Shown: piece after piece, positions 44,013 to 52,889 of the stretch
Layout of the letters: each line of letters opens with the position of its first letter
Position numbering within the stretch: position 1 is the stretch's first letter
Assembly: GCA_006218035.1 (NCBI GenBank)
Contig: VBWC01000008.1
Span: 1 to 64,000, forward strand
Length of the DNA: 64,000 bases
Direction of reading: 5' to 3'
Source: Gammaproteobacteria bacterium
GTDB lineage: Bacteria; Pseudomonadota; Gammaproteobacteria; VBWC01
Notes under the pieces: model-generated
Told to the model about the DNA's origin: nothing
What the model saw: the letters and a program-made list of their open reading frames with translations, nothing else
Databases searched by the model: none
Translations under genes and position numbers: made by a program

Positions 44013-44636
44013 TCAAACAAACTCGAACAGATATTCCTGCATGCCGTTGCGCAGCAGAAACGAACGCTCGACGCGGAAACCGCGCAACAGTTCCAGCAAC
44101 GCGCCCTGCCGGTACCTCGGGCAATCGCGCTCTTCGGTAGTGCTGCACTGATATAACAGCTGGTCCTTGCCGACGATCTTGAAGTTAGTCGGCTCTGCCG
44201 GAATCTTCTGCCGCGTTGACACCAGCGCATACAGCAGCGTGCCGCGCTGACAAAACCGGCCCAGGTGCCGTATCAGCCGGCGAATATCGCTGGCTTCAAG
44301 GTAATCGAGCAGATCCCACAGCAGGATAACGTCAAAACGCGTGTCCGCCCGGTAAGGCAGCAGCGTTTCATAGACGGGACAAAATGTGCGCTCGTCTCCG
44401 GTGAATAACGGACCGACGGAGGCCAGCGTCTGGTAAAGATCCTCGATACATATCTTCGAGGAATATTGCGACAGGAATTCCACGTTGGCGCCAAAGGCCG
44501 GTCCCAACTCGAGCACACGACACGGGCGTTTGCTCGCGATCTTGTCGACGAGCATCCCCAGCGCCAGCGAACTGAACGCTGTCTCGATATGTTGTACAGA
44601 CCCTCCGCGCCATGCGGCGCCAACGGAATTCCCCAT
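44013..44636 (-). CDS. Class I SAM-dependent methyltransferase
   Basis: A 207-residue protein. RVLELGPAFGANVEFLSQ is motif I, CIEDLY the acidic ribose-binding end of strand 2, and RFDVILLWDLLDYLE motif IV. The Rossmann methyltransferase core is complete. The target is not evident. It starts two bases after the bactofilin stop, so it is in that operon and could act on cell-envelope or cytoskeletal substrates (inference). Confidence 0.82.
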   Translation of the reverse strand: MGNSVGAAWRGGSVQHIETAFSSLALGMLVDKIASKRPCRVLELGPAFGANVEFLSQYSSKICIEDLYQTLASVGPLFTGDERTFCPVYETLLPYRADTRFDVILLWDLLDYLEASDIRRLIRHLGRFCQRGTLLYALVSTRQKIPAEPTNFKIVGKDQLLYQCSTTEERDCPRYRQGALLELLRGFRVERSFLLRNGMQEYLFEFV

Positions 44637-44638
44637 GC

Positions 44639-45160
44639 CTAGCCTGATCTCGCCGCAGCGACCTCCATTTTCTTGTCAGCCCCGCTATGCCGGCCCGAGT
44701 CACCGCCGCCAATAACGGACGTGACGTTGCGCGGTTCCGAAACGACCTTCTTGTCGGCAAGCTTGGTTTCCATATCGATGCTGCCTTTGAACGTGCAGCC
44801 GTCTTCCATCGTGACGCGCGGGGCGACAATGTTGCCGCGCACAATACCGCTCTGACGCACCAGCACCTGCTCTTCGGCGTACAGATTGCCCTCCACGTGG
44901 CCCTCAATGCGAATGACCTTGGCGTAGGCATCGGCATTCAACCGGCCATTCTTGCCGATATGCAGGCTGTGCTGCTTGAGCGTTACCGTCCCCTCAATTG
45001 TCCCGTCGATGGTCAGGTTCTCATCACCGGACACATCGCCCTTGATACGTATTGTGGAGCCTATCGTTGCCTGGGCACGCGGCTGTTGCGGTTCTTGTGC
45101 CGCGATGGCACCCGCCGGTGGTGCGGACTGCTGGACTGCGGGTTCTGATCTCTTAAACAT
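44639..45160 (-). CDS. Bactofilin family cytoskeletal protein
   Basis: A 173-residue protein. After a Pro/Ala/Gln-rich tail (about 1-32), the core TIGSTIRIKGDVSGDENLTI, then DGTIEGTV, EGHVEGNLYAEE and GIVRGNIVAPRVTM shows the repeated G-x-V/I strands of the right-handed beta-helix (DUF583). Bactofilins self-assemble without nucleotide and localise wall enzymes or polarity factors. The C-terminal 30 residues are Ser/Gly/Lys-rich and unstructured. It is followed by the methyltransferase. Confidence 0.92.
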   Translation of the reverse strand: MFKRSEPAVQQSAPPAGAIAAQEPQQPRAQATIGSTIRIKGDVSGDENLTIDGTIEGTVTLKQHSLHIGKNGRLNADAYAKVIRIEGHVEGNLYAEEQVLVRQSGIVRGNIVAPRVTMEDGCTFKGSIDMETKLADKKVVSEPRNVTSVIGGGDSGRHSGADKKMEVAAARSG

Positions 45161-45312
45161 GGAATTCTCCTTCCAGTGTCAACGTTTCCACGCCGTCTGC
45201 CAGTGGAACCGGTATTTTTAACACAAGTACGATGTGACGCGATAATCTTTTGTCTCGATTTCCGTCATTTCGCAGAAGTGCAAGCTGCGTGCCATGACGG
45301 ATTCCCGACGGG

Positions 45313-48225
45313 CTAACCGGCGATCAGAAATTCACCCCATATGCGGCGCACTTCCGCCCGGTAATCGGCAAATTCGCCGGCGCCGGCGACGGCCGGCTGC
45401 TCCTGCAACGTCAGCCGATGGACCTCGGCACGGTAGGCGCGATAGGCGTCGGCCAGCACACGGGTGTCCGCGGACGCCATGACGCCCGCATCGCGCAGCG
45501 TGTCCAGCAGGCGGATATTGTCGGTCCAGCGCAGCAACGCGGGAAACTGGCGGGCGTAGCGCAATACGCCGAACTGCACCATGAATTCAATATCGGCGAT
45601 GCCGCCATCATCCTGCTTCAGATCAAACTGCGCAGCATCACCGCTGCCGTGTTCGGCGGACATCCGGGCGCGCATGTCGATCACTTCCTGCCGCAGCTTT
45701 TCGACATCGCGCGGCGCCGACAACACCTCGTCGCGTATCGCGCCAAACCGCCTGGCCAGTCCCTCGTCGCCGGCGACAACGCGTGCGCGTACCAGCGCCT
45801 GGTGCTCCCATGTCCATGCCTGCTGCCGCTGATAGTCCACGAATCCGTTAATGCCTGTCACCAGCAGGCCCGATGCCCCGGACGGCCTCAGCCGCATGTC
45901 GAGCTCATACAACACACCGGTAGCAGTCGCCGTGTTCATGATATGAATAATACGTTGGCCGAGGCGGATGAAAAACGTGGCATTGTCGACGGTCAATGCA
46001 CCGTCGGTCTGTTGCGCTTCCCCGGCGTCATCGTGAATGAATACCAGATCCAGATCCGAGCCGTAACCCAGCTCGATACCGCCCAGCTTGCCGTAGGCGA
46101 CAACGATAAAGCCGGCCGCTCGCTCCGCGCCATCGACCCGGAGGCGGGGGTTGCCGAACTTCGCGGCGACATGGCGCCACGCAAGCCCGAGTACCTGCTG
46201 TAGCGATACGGTGGCAATTTCCGTCAGATGATCGCTGACGACCATCAGCGGGTAAACCCCGGCGACATCAGCGGCAGCGACGCGCAACACGTTGGTTTGC
46301 CTGAACAGGCGCAGCGCTTCCATCTGCGCTTCGAGATCATTCCCGGGCACACGCTCCAGCGTCTGGACGATCTCGGCCTCGAGCGACTGCCGATCGAGCG
46401 GAGCATACAGTGTGCGCGGGTCCAGCAACTCGTCGAGCAGTATCGGACTGCGCAACAATAATTGACTGATCCACGGGCTTGCCGCGGCCAGTTTGACGAG
46501 CTGCGACAACGCCATCGGATGCTCCACCAGCAAGGTCAGATACGTGGTGCGCCTGGCAATTGTCTCGATCAGGCGGAGCAATCGCTGCAACGTAACGGCC
46601 GGATGACGGGTGTTGGCGACCGCGGCAAGCAGCAACGGCATCAGCTGGTCAAGACGTGCGTGACCTTGCGGGGTCAACGCACGAAACGCACTGCCCTTGC
46701 GCAACTGCGTCAGCAGACGCATGACCTCGGCAACGTCGTCGTAGCCCGCCTGCGCCAGCGCGGCCTGCGATTTCTCAACGTCGAACCGGCCATGCCATAC
46801 CGCCGCCAGTGGAGAGTCCTCGCCGGTACCCACGTCGGCCTGCGGAATGGCAATCAGTTGTTCGAAATGCCCGTGAACCCGCCGCATATGGAGCGCCAGT
46901 TCTGTTGCAAAATCGGCGGCACCGGCATGGCCCATCGACAACGCCAGCCGTTCATGATCGTCGGCACTCGCAGGAAGCGTATGCGTCTGCTCGTCGTTGT
47001 ATTCCTGCAGCCGGTTCTCGACGCGGCGCAAAAACCGGTAGGCGGCGATCAACTCATCAACGACCTGCCGCGGCAGGTAGCCGCTGTCCGCGAGCCGCGT
47101 CAGTACCCGCTGGATCGGCCGCTCCTGCAACTCGATTTCGCGTCCACCGCGAATCAGCTGAAATGCCTGACCGATGAACTCGACCTCGCGGATGCCGCCG
47201 GCGCCGAGCTTGATGTTGTGTTCCATGCCCTTGCGCCGGACCTCGCTTTCGATACGCTGCTTCATCGCGCGCAGCTCGTCGAAACTGCTGAAATCCAGAT
47301 AGCGGCGATAGACAAACGGCCGCAGGATCTTCATCAGACCGTCGCCGGCGGCGGTATCACCGGCGACCACCCGGGCCTTGATCATCGCATAGCGCTCCCA
47401 CTGCCGGCCGTGCGCCTGATAGTAGGCTTCCAGCCCCTCGAAACTCATCGCCAGAGGCCCGGTACTGCCGAACGGTCGCAGCCGCATGTCGACACGATAG
47501 ACACGGCCGTGCTCGTTCGATTGCTCAAGGGTATTGACCAGCGAGCGGCCGAGGCGAACGAAAAATTCCTCGTTGCTCAGCACCGCACGACCGCCAGCGG
47601 TTTCACCGTCCTCCGGGAAGGCGAATATCAGATCGATATCGGACGAAAAATTCAGTTCGCCGGCGCCGAGCTTGCCCATGCCGAGCACAACCATATGTTG
47701 CTCGTGACCGGTATGCCGGCCGAGCGGCCGGCCGATCTCCTCGCATTGCCACTGATGCAGTCTGCCCAATGTCTGATCAACGATCGCACAGGCCAGGCTC
47801 GACAGATCCGCCAGGGTCTCGTCCAGCGCCGCCCAACCGGCGAGGTCACGCCAGGCGATGCGCACCATCTCCCACCGGCGCAGCGACCGCAGGCGGTTGC
47901 CCAGTTCGCCAACCGTGCTCGCGGGCACAATCGCCGCGCGCGTCATTTCGATATAGTCCGCTTCGGCATGAACGTGCTGCAAACCGCCGGAACGCAGCAA
48001 CGCGTCAAACTGTCCCGGATAACGAATGCACGACTGCGCGACGAAGCGGCTGTAAGCCCACACGCGCGGCAGCGCGTCGGCGACATCCGCCGGCAGGTGC
48101 GGCGCAACGCCCTGGTCCTGCGCAGCCTGGCGGAAGGATGCAAGGTCGGCGGCGACACGCTCGCGCATCTCGCGCGGAAAAGTTTCAGGGGGTGCGGCAA
48201 CGTCCGCGAGCGTCGGCATGGTCAT
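45313..48225 (-). CDS. glnE: Glutamine synthetase adenylyltransferase / adenylyl-removing enzyme
   Basis: A 970-residue bifunctional enzyme that adds AMP to, or removes it by phosphorolysis from, a tyrosine of glutamine synthetase, tuned by PII and glutamine. The N-terminal nucleotidyltransferase domain shows GELNFSSDIDLIFAFPEDG (about 175-193), the C-terminal one GIELGYGSDLDLVFIHDDAG (about 710-730). Both keep G-S-D-x-D, so both activities are expected. The helical end and DGGIADIEFMVQF match. Length fits. Alone on this strand; the start is near the repeat at 48316. Confidence 0.96.
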   Translation of the reverse strand: MTMPTLADVAAPPETFPREMRERVAADLASFRQAAQDQGVAPHLPADVADALPRVWAYSRFVAQSCIRYPGQFDALLRSGGLQHVHAEADYIEMTRAAIVPASTVGELGNRLRSLRRWEMVRIAWRDLAGWAALDETLADLSSLACAIVDQTLGRLHQWQCEEIGRPLGRHTGHEQHMVVLGMGKLGAGELNFSSDIDLIFAFPEDGETAGGRAVLSNEEFFVRLGRSLVNTLEQSNEHGRVYRVDMRLRPFGSTGPLAMSFEGLEAYYQAHGRQWERYAMIKARVVAGDTAAGDGLMKILRPFVYRRYLDFSSFDELRAMKQRIESEVRRKGMEHNIKLGAGGIREVEFIGQAFQLIRGGREIELQERPIQRVLTRLADSGYLPRQVVDELIAAYRFLRRVENRLQEYNDEQTHTLPASADDHERLALSMGHAGAADFATELALHMRRVHGHFEQLIAIPQADVGTGEDSPLAAVWHGRFDVEKSQAALAQAGYDDVAEVMRLLTQLRKGSAFRALTPQGHARLDQLMPLLLAAVANTRHPAVTLQRLLRLIETIARRTTYLTLLVEHPMALSQLVKLAAASPWISQLLLRSPILLDELLDPRTLYAPLDRQSLEAEIVQTLERVPGNDLEAQMEALRLFRQTNVLRVAAADVAGVYPLMVVSDHLTEIATVSLQQVLGLAWRHVAAKFGNPRLRVDGAERAAGFIVVAYGKLGGIELGYGSDLDLVFIHDDAGEAQQTDGALTVDNATFFIRLGQRIIHIMNTATATGVLYELDMRLRPSGASGLLVTGINGFVDYQRQQAWTWEHQALVRARVVAGDEGLARRFGAIRDEVLSAPRDVEKLRQEVIDMRARMSAEHGSGDAAQFDLKQDDGGIADIEFMVQFGVLRYARQFPALLRWTDNIRLLDTLRDAGVMASADTRVLADAYRAYRAEVHRLTLQEQPAVAGAGEFADYRAEVRRIWGEFLIAG

Positions 48226-48315
48226 CCGCGGAGCTTACGGACCGGAGCGGCGGCTGACAATAGCGGGTACGCGGTACACACGACTTGCGTCGTTTCAAGC
48301 AGAGCACCAATGCTT

Positions 48316-48366
48316 CGTCATTCCGGGCGGAGCAAAGCGCAGACCCGGAATCCAGTCCGTATCGGA
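48316..48366. repeat. Half palindromic repeat upstream of glnE
   Basis: GTCATTCCGGGCGGAGCAAA and GACCCGGAATCCAGTCCGTA. One arm pair of the ATTCCGG family. Confidence 0.7.
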
Positions 48367-48419
48367 GCCGCTGTACTCCGGCTTGCGTGAGCCGGTGATG
48401 ATTGAAAGAAACCAAGGCG

Positions 48420-48458
48420 AAAAAAAACCGCATGCCGCGCTCGGCGGCATGCGGTTTG
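48420..48458 (-). terminator. Terminator of the ncg-nirK operon
   Basis: Stem AAACCGCATGCCG/CGGCATGCGGTTT (13 bp), tight loop, then eight Ts on the minus strand. It begins 12 bases after the nirK stop. Confidence 0.9.
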
Positions 48459-48469
48459 ATCGGGTCGGA

Positions 48470-49417
48470 TTACCGGCCGACGATCAGGTTACCCTTGCCG
48501 GCTTTCGGGTCGGCGTCGGGTTTGTTCATCAGCACCGTGATCGCGCCGCGCATCGCCGCGCCCATGGTGTGATCGACGATCGCATTGTTGGTCGGACGAT
48601 CCGCGGGTGACACGATGTCGAGCGTGGCCGCTTCCGAGACGCCGAGCTGATACGTGGCCATGCCATAGACCACATTCTTCGGGTTGCCGTTCGCATAGAC
48701 ACGGTCCCAGACGCCGGCAATCGGGTGGATCGCGGCGGGCAGGTTCACGTTCGCGTTGACGTAGAAGATGCGCACGCGCTCGCCCGGCTTGGCCTCGAGC
48801 ACCTGGCTGGCGTTCGGATCATGCACCGGATCGTAGTGGAACATCTTGCCGTTGATCAGCGTGCCGCCCCAACCCTGATTTTCCATGATCGCGTGATGAT
48901 CATCGGCGTTCGGGAAGAACTGACCCTGCACCAGGACGTATTCACGATCGGGCTTGGGATAGCGATCGCTGTAACCTTCCTTCGGATCGACGATGACGAT
49001 GCCGTACATGCCGCGCGCGATATGCTGGTGCATCGGCATCGAACCGCAGTGGTACATGAACACGCCGGGATACTTGGCGTCGAACTTGAACTTCTTGGTC
49101 TCGCCCGGCTTGACCGGTGCGAACTCGTTCAGCACGTCGACGATCGCCGCGTGAAAGTCCATCGAGTGGCTTTCCTTGTTGGTCCCGTCATTGACCAGTT
49201 CGAACTCGACGACGTCGCCTTCCGTAACCCGCACGACCGGACCGGGGATACCGCCGTCGAACGTCCACGCCGGGTACTTCGTGCCCTTGTTGTCGATCGC
49301 CACGGAATTCTCGTTGGCGTGCATTGTGACCTTGACCGTCTTGGCCAGCGCCGCGCCGGTATAACCGGTCAGTATCGCCGCCACGGCCATTGCCAGTGCG
49401 CTTTTCATGATTGTCAT
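48470..49417 (-). CDS. nirK: Copper-containing nitrite reductase (NirK-like)
   Basis: A 315-residue exported two-cupredoxin protein. The signal peptide ends near TGAALA-KTVKV. ESHSMDFHAAIVDVLNEF supplies the type 2 His and catalytic Asp region. MYHCGSMPMHQHIARGMYG supplies His/Cys/His/Met of the type 1 site. HPIAGVWDRVY and the C-terminal His pattern complete the inter-subunit site. It reduces nitrite to nitric oxide in the periplasm. GAGGAG precedes ATG 49417. As in Nitrosomonas it is last of an ncgABC-nirK operon. Electrons probably come from the cytochromes encoded just upstream. Confidence 0.88.
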   Translation of the reverse strand: MTIMKSALAMAVAAILTGYTGAALAKTVKVTMHANENSVAIDNKGTKYPAWTFDGGIPGPVVRVTEGDVVEFELVNDGTNKESHSMDFHAAIVDVLNEFAPVKPGETKKFKFDAKYPGVFMYHCGSMPMHQHIARGMYGIVIVDPKEGYSDRYPKPDREYVLVQGQFFPNADDHHAIMENQGWGGTLINGKMFHYDPVHDPNASQVLEAKPGERVRIFYVNANVNLPAAIHPIAGVWDRVYANGNPKNVVYGMATYQLGVSEAATLDIVSPADRPTNNAIVDHTMGAAMRGAITVLMNKPDADPKAGKGNLIVGR

Positions 49418-49470
49418 AACATGCTCCTCTGTTGGATGAATATTCGACTGCCCATGATTACTCCGGTTGC

Positions 49471-49836
49471 TTACTTACCGTGCGTGCATTGACACAGTTC
49501 ACGCAGGTACGCGACCAGACCCCGGATCTCCTCGTCGCTCAACACATCGGCCCAGCCTGGCATCAACATCGATTTGTTGATCGCCACACCGCCTTCCTTG
49601 ATTGCCTTGAAAAGATCCTCGTCGGAGCGCGCCGCCATTTCCTTCGCGTCGGTGTGGTCGCGCGGCTGCACTGACATGTCTCGGACGTTGATGCCTTTGC
49701 CGTCGCCCTGCAGGCCGTGACACTGGACGCAATAGGTGCGGTAGTTGTCCTCGGGTTTTTCCGTTGCGGAGGCGGCCGCAGCCCACAGCAACGCCGCGCA
49801 GCCAATGCCAGCACCCAGCAATCGATATGCGTTCAT
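49471..49836 (-). CDS. ncgC: Periplasmic monoheme cytochrome c (NcgC-like)
   Basis: About 121 residues from ATG 49836, which overlaps the stop of the preceding gene (ATGA). The signal peptide ends near AAAASA-TEKPE. YRTYCVQCHGLQGDG holds the CxxCH, and KSMLMPGWADVLSDEEI supplies a Met ligand and the typical C-terminal helix. A class I cytochrome that probably feeds NirK. An unusual C-terminal LCQCTHGK adds two free Cys. Confidence 0.85.
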   Translation of the reverse strand: MNAYRLLGAGIGCAALLWAAAASATEKPEDNYRTYCVQCHGLQGDGKGINVRDMSVQPRDHTDAKEMAARSDEDLFKAIKEGGVAINKSMLMPGWADVLSDEEIRGLVAYLRELCQCTHGK

Positions 49837-50543
49837 GGCTGGCCCTCCTCGCTCAACAACCGCATGTAGTGCACAAACTTCTGCAGGTCGGCGCCGCTGA
49901 GATGCTTGTTCGGCATGAAGGTCTTCGGGTCCCATGCCTGCGGACTGCGCAGGTAGCTGATCAGATAGTCCTCCTGCAGACGCGCGCCGGCCGTGTAGAC
50001 CTCGGGGCCGGACCGGCCGCCGTAGCCCGGCTCAATCTCGTGACAGGCGAGACAGCCGCGGAACTTGTCGAACATCATCTCGCCGGTGCTGAGCGAGATC
50101 GTGCCGGGCGTGTACGCGCCGGGCGCGATCAGCTCGCTGCCGGCCTTGCGCTGCATCAGTGCCGCAGTCACGGCCTGCGCTTCATCCGCCTTCAACGCCG
50201 GATGTTGCGTCAACGTCGCCGCGTCGATTTCGTCGCCCTTCGGCCCGGGCTTGATGTGCGCGCCGTAAAACATGCCCGCCGGGCGGATGCTCTGCGGCTT
50301 CTGCAACCACTGCTCGACCCATGCCGCCTTGTACTTGTTGCCGGCATAAAACAGGTCGGGTCCCTTACGATCCCGCAGCGCCTGCAACGTCGCCGGCGCG
50401 GGTCCGGTCAGGTTGTGGCAACCGGCGCACTGTGACGTCAGCAATTGCTCACCGTCGGCCGCGATTGCGACACTACCCCCCAACACGATGCCGAACAGCG
50501 CCGCGCCGGCAACAGACCTAATCGTCAGCTTCAGGCGTTTCAT
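49833..50543 (-). CDS. ncgB: Periplasmic diheme cytochrome c (NcgB-like)
   Basis: About 236 residues from ATG 50543 (AGAGGTGG upstream). The signal peptide ends near SVAIA-ADGEQ. Heme sites are SQCAGCHNLTGPAP (about 40) and FRGCLACHEIEPGYG (about 165), with Met ligands likely in FMPNKHLSG. Two cytochrome c domains in tandem. It overlaps the upstream multicopper oxidase by 26 bases and the next cytochrome by four, so the three are tightly coupled. Exact role in Nitrosomonas-type clusters: nitrite and NO tolerance. Confidence 0.86.
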   Translation of the reverse strand: MKRLKLTIRSVAGAALFGIVLGGSVAIAADGEQLLTSQCAGCHNLTGPAPATLQALRDRKGPDLFYAGNKYKAAWVEQWLQKPQSIRPAGMFYGAHIKPGPKGDEIDAATLTQHPALKADEAQAVTAALMQRKAGSELIAPGAYTPGTISLSTGEMMFDKFRGCLACHEIEPGYGGRSGPEVYTAGARLQEDYLISYLRSPQAWDPKTFMPNKHLSGADLQKFVHYMRLLSEEGQP

Positions 50544-51648
50544 GTCCACCTCTTCTGCGCTCCGCGCGGCCTTTTGTCTCCAGCGGCACGCCCGCGAAGT
50601 GCGCGTTGTTATGCAGGCCGTACGGCTTTTTCATCGATTCGCTGAAATAGAAGTCCGGATCGTTGTCCGGCAGCGCGCCGTGCGGATCGCCTTCGACCAC
50701 CGGCTCGATGCCGTCATAGACGAACATCGTCATGACGCCGCCGCCGTGTTTGCCGTTGTTCGTGACCTGCGGATCCACGTGATCGTGCACCATGAACAGT
50801 CCGGGGTTGTCCATTTCCATGATGGCGTCATAGCGCTCGCCGGGGCCGATCAGCAGCGTGTCGACGTAATACGGCGCCGGCAACGCACGGCCGTCCTTGT
50901 GCGTGACGAGCATGTCGTGGCCGTGGGTGTGTATCGAGTGGATCTCGGCGCCCGCGCCGAACAGACGCAGCCGCACCACGTCACCCTCCTTCACGTGGAT
51001 AGGCTGGGTAAGCGGAAACGCGCGGCCGTTGATCGAAAAATAGTTCGGCAGATCGCGCGGGCCGCCGCCGTAACCGAGTTTCTCTGCGTAATCCGAGTCC
51101 CACGAGCTGAGCATCATGATCACGTCCTTCGTGACCTTCTTTTCAAGCTTCGTCGGCTTCGCCGGATCGACGATCAGCGGACCCCACATGCCGCGGATGC
51201 CGACATGCTCGCTGACGTTGACGTGGCAGTGATACCAGAGGCTGCCGGTTTTCTCGGCCTTCCAGTGGTAGGTGAAGGTATCGCCCGGTTCGATCGCCTT
51301 CTGCGTCACGCCGGGAACGCCGTCGTTCTTCCAGTTGTTGCGCTGGTAGAGACCGTGCCAGTGGATGGTGTGCGGCAACGTGGTGTTGTTGACGACATTG
51401 ATCGTGACGTCGTCGCCTTCGCGCACGCGAATCAGCGGACCCGGCACCTGGCCGTTGAACGCGAAAACCTGATAATGGAGTCCGGGCGCAACCTCGATGA
51501 CGCGCTCCTCGATGGTGAGTTCGAATTCGCGCGATTCGGCCCAGGCGTTGCCGGAAATCAGGCCCAGGCAAACGAGCAGTGCAATGAATGAATGGCGAAT
51601 GACGTATGAATCCGCTTGCCGATGCGGTGTCGCGTGCTGCTTCATCAT
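50518..51648 (-). CDS. ncgA: Multicopper oxidase (NcgA-like, blue copper oxidase)
   Basis: About 376 residues from ATG 51648 (AGGAG at good spacing). The signal peptide ends near SGNAWA-ESREF. Copper ligands: TIHWHGLYQ (HxH), LWYHCHVNVSEH (HCHxxxH-like), IHSIHTHGHDM and VHDHVDPQ. Two-domain laccase-like layout. The product oxidises a small donor or copper and passes electrons to O2 or the cytochromes. First gene of the NsrR-controlled operon, with an operator-like site about 125 bases upstream of its ATG. Confidence 0.87.
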   Translation of the reverse strand: MMKQHATPHRQADSYVIRHSFIALLVCLGLISGNAWAESREFELTIEERVIEVAPGLHYQVFAFNGQVPGPLIRVREGDDVTINVVNNTTLPHTIHWHGLYQRNNWKNDGVPGVTQKAIEPGDTFTYHWKAEKTGSLWYHCHVNVSEHVGIRGMWGPLIVDPAKPTKLEKKVTKDVIMMLSSWDSDYAEKLGYGGGPRDLPNYFSINGRAFPLTQPIHVKEGDVVRLRLFGAGAEIHSIHTHGHDMLVTHKDGRALPAPYYVDTLLIGPGERYDAIMEMDNPGLFMVHDHVDPQVTNNGKHGGGVMTMFVYDGIEPVVEGDPHGALPDNDPDFYFSESMKKPYGLHNNAHFAGVPLETKGRAERRRGGHETPEADD

Positions 51649-51770
51649 CAGTTCTCCTTTGCCCTCGCCCCGCGTATGCACGGGACGGAAGAGTCGGACA
51701 TCACCCGGTAACTCAACGAATTACTTGCGCTTTCCCGCCACAACGGCACGGTGTGCCGGGGCGATGCTTT

Positions 51771-51793
51771 AACATATATCACAAATATATCTT
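51771..51793. promoter_or_regulatory. NsrR operator-like palindrome
   Basis: A 23-base imperfect palindrome with arms AACATATAT and ATATATCTT around CACAA. The reverse strand starts AAGATATATTT and ends ATATATGTT, like the NsrR consensus (AAGATGCATTT-N-ATACATCTT type). It lies between the divergent ncgA and nsrR genes. Confidence 0.7.
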
Positions 51794-51852
51794 ATTGCGT
51801 ATACTGAGGATACTCGTGAGCAAAGTCAAGACCGCGCAGCGGGGATTCTGGC

Positions 51853-52015
51853 AGAATTCAACCAGGGAGTTTTTGATTGGTGTCAATTCGAGCCTATCCC
51901 CAGTGAAATGGGGGAGATTGCGAGAAATCCATGGACATTAAAAAGGCGCGTCGCTTAAATGCGGTAATGGATTTCTCCCTTTCGGTCGAAATGACAAGTT
52001 TGCAATGATCAGAAA
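51853..52015. repeat. Degenerate MITE-like element, copy 3
   Basis: GGTGTCAATTCGAGCC, GCGAGAAATCCATGG, then GGATTTCTCCCTTTCGGTCG-AAATGACAAG and TGATCAGAAATTC. The same arm layout as at 31617 and 52752, with more mismatches. It occupies most of the nsrR upstream region. Confidence 0.6.
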
Positions 52016-52056
52016 TTCAATCAACCTAATCATGAGTGTTTTACTGGGGTAATGCC

Positions 52057-52524
52057 GTGCAATTGACGCTATATACGGACTATTCGCTGAGAGTACTGAT
52101 CTTTCTGGGCGCGCACCCGGATCAACTGGTCACGATCACCGAAATCGCCGACAGCTACGGCATCTCCCGTAACCATCTCGTCAAGGTCGTGCACAACCTG
52201 GCGACGCAAGGCTTCGTTCAGACCACGCGCGGCAAGGGCGGCGGCATGCGGTTGGGCAAGGCGCCCGAGGACATCAATCTCGGTGAACTCGTGCGCCTTA
52301 CCGAGGGTGGATTCCATCTGGTCGAATGCCTGAACAAGACAAAAAACACCTGCCCGATCACGCCGGCGTGCGCGTTGAAAGGTTTCGTCAGCGAGGCGCT
52401 CGATGCGTTCATTGCCGTGCTCGACAAGTACACGCTCGCCGATGTGGTGCGCAATCGCCACCAGCTCAGCAGCATCCTGCGCCTGCATCCTGTCAGGCCG
52501 ACGCGTCCCGCGCGGCGGTCGTAG
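52057..52524 (+). CDS. nsrR: Rrf2-family nitric-oxide-sensing repressor NsrR
   Basis: About 155 residues from GTG 52057. VQLTLYTDYSLRVLIFLG is a typical NsrR start. The winged helix includes VTITEIADSYGISRNHLVKV. ECLNKTKNTCPITPACALKG gives three cysteines (C-x7-C-x5-C) for the Fe-S cluster that NO destroys. Loss of the cluster releases DNA and derepresses NO and nitrite detoxification genes. Divergent from ncgA with a matching operator between, as in Nitrosomonas. Confidence 0.93.
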   Translation: MQLTLYTDYSLRVLIFLGAHPDQLVTITEIADSYGISRNHLVKVVHNLATQGFVQTTRGKGGGMRLGKAPEDINLGELVRLTEGGFHLVECLNKTKNTCPITPACALKGFVSEALDAFIAVLDKYTLADVVRNRHQLSSILRLHPVRPTRPARRS

Positions 52525-52547
52525 CCAACGGTGCACAGAATGCGATT

Positions 52548-52625
52548 TACAACGGAGGTCACGAAGGACACGAAGGGATTTGAGTATTTTTTCTTCGTGT
52601 CCTTCGTGATCTTCGTGATCTTCGT
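52548..52625. repeat. Inverted repeat (CACGAAGGACACGAAGG family)
   Basis: Left arm GGTCACGAAGGACACGAAGG, right arm CTTCGTGTCCTTCGTGATC with a tandem CTTCGTGATCTTCGTG. A loop with a T-rich run (GTATTTTTTC) lies between, so it may also terminate nsrR transcripts. Confidence 0.7.
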
Positions 52626-52678
52626 GGCGCAATAACTTCGTCACATGGATCGCGATCGGCATTCCGGCGAGCTGCGCA

Positions 52679-52742
52679 GCATGCGGTGAACACAGTGAAC
52701 CGCATCGGTCGCGATCGATGCGGTTCGTTCCTCACCGCATGC
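52679..52742. repeat. Long imperfect inverted repeat
   Basis: Two nested arm pairs: GCATGCGGTGA...TCACCGCATGC outside and GAACCGCATC...GATGCGGTTC inside, around GGTCGCGATC. No T-run follows. Confidence 0.75.
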
Positions 52743-52751
52743 CACCGTTAG

Positions 52752-52889
52752 GGAAGCTCTGATTAAGTGTCATTTCGAGCGACGCGAGAAATCCCGGTGG
52801 AAAAAACCTCAATGCGGTTCCATCACATCAGGATTTCTCCCTGCGGTCGAAATGACAAGAAGCCACTTGATCAGAGCTTCCTTAGCGAT
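52752..52889. repeat. MITE-like element, copy 2
   Basis: Ends GGAAGCTCTGATTAAG and TGATCAGAGCTTCC. Inner arms GTCATTTCGAGCGACGCGAG and CTCCCTGCGGTCGAAATGAC flank GAAATCC...GGATTT. It closely matches 31617-31757. It reaches into the stop of the ABC ATPase gene. Confidence 0.8.

Noticed and set aside
46462..48390. 642-codon frame opposite glnE
   Set aside because: Antisense shadow; glnE motifs on the other strand are complete.
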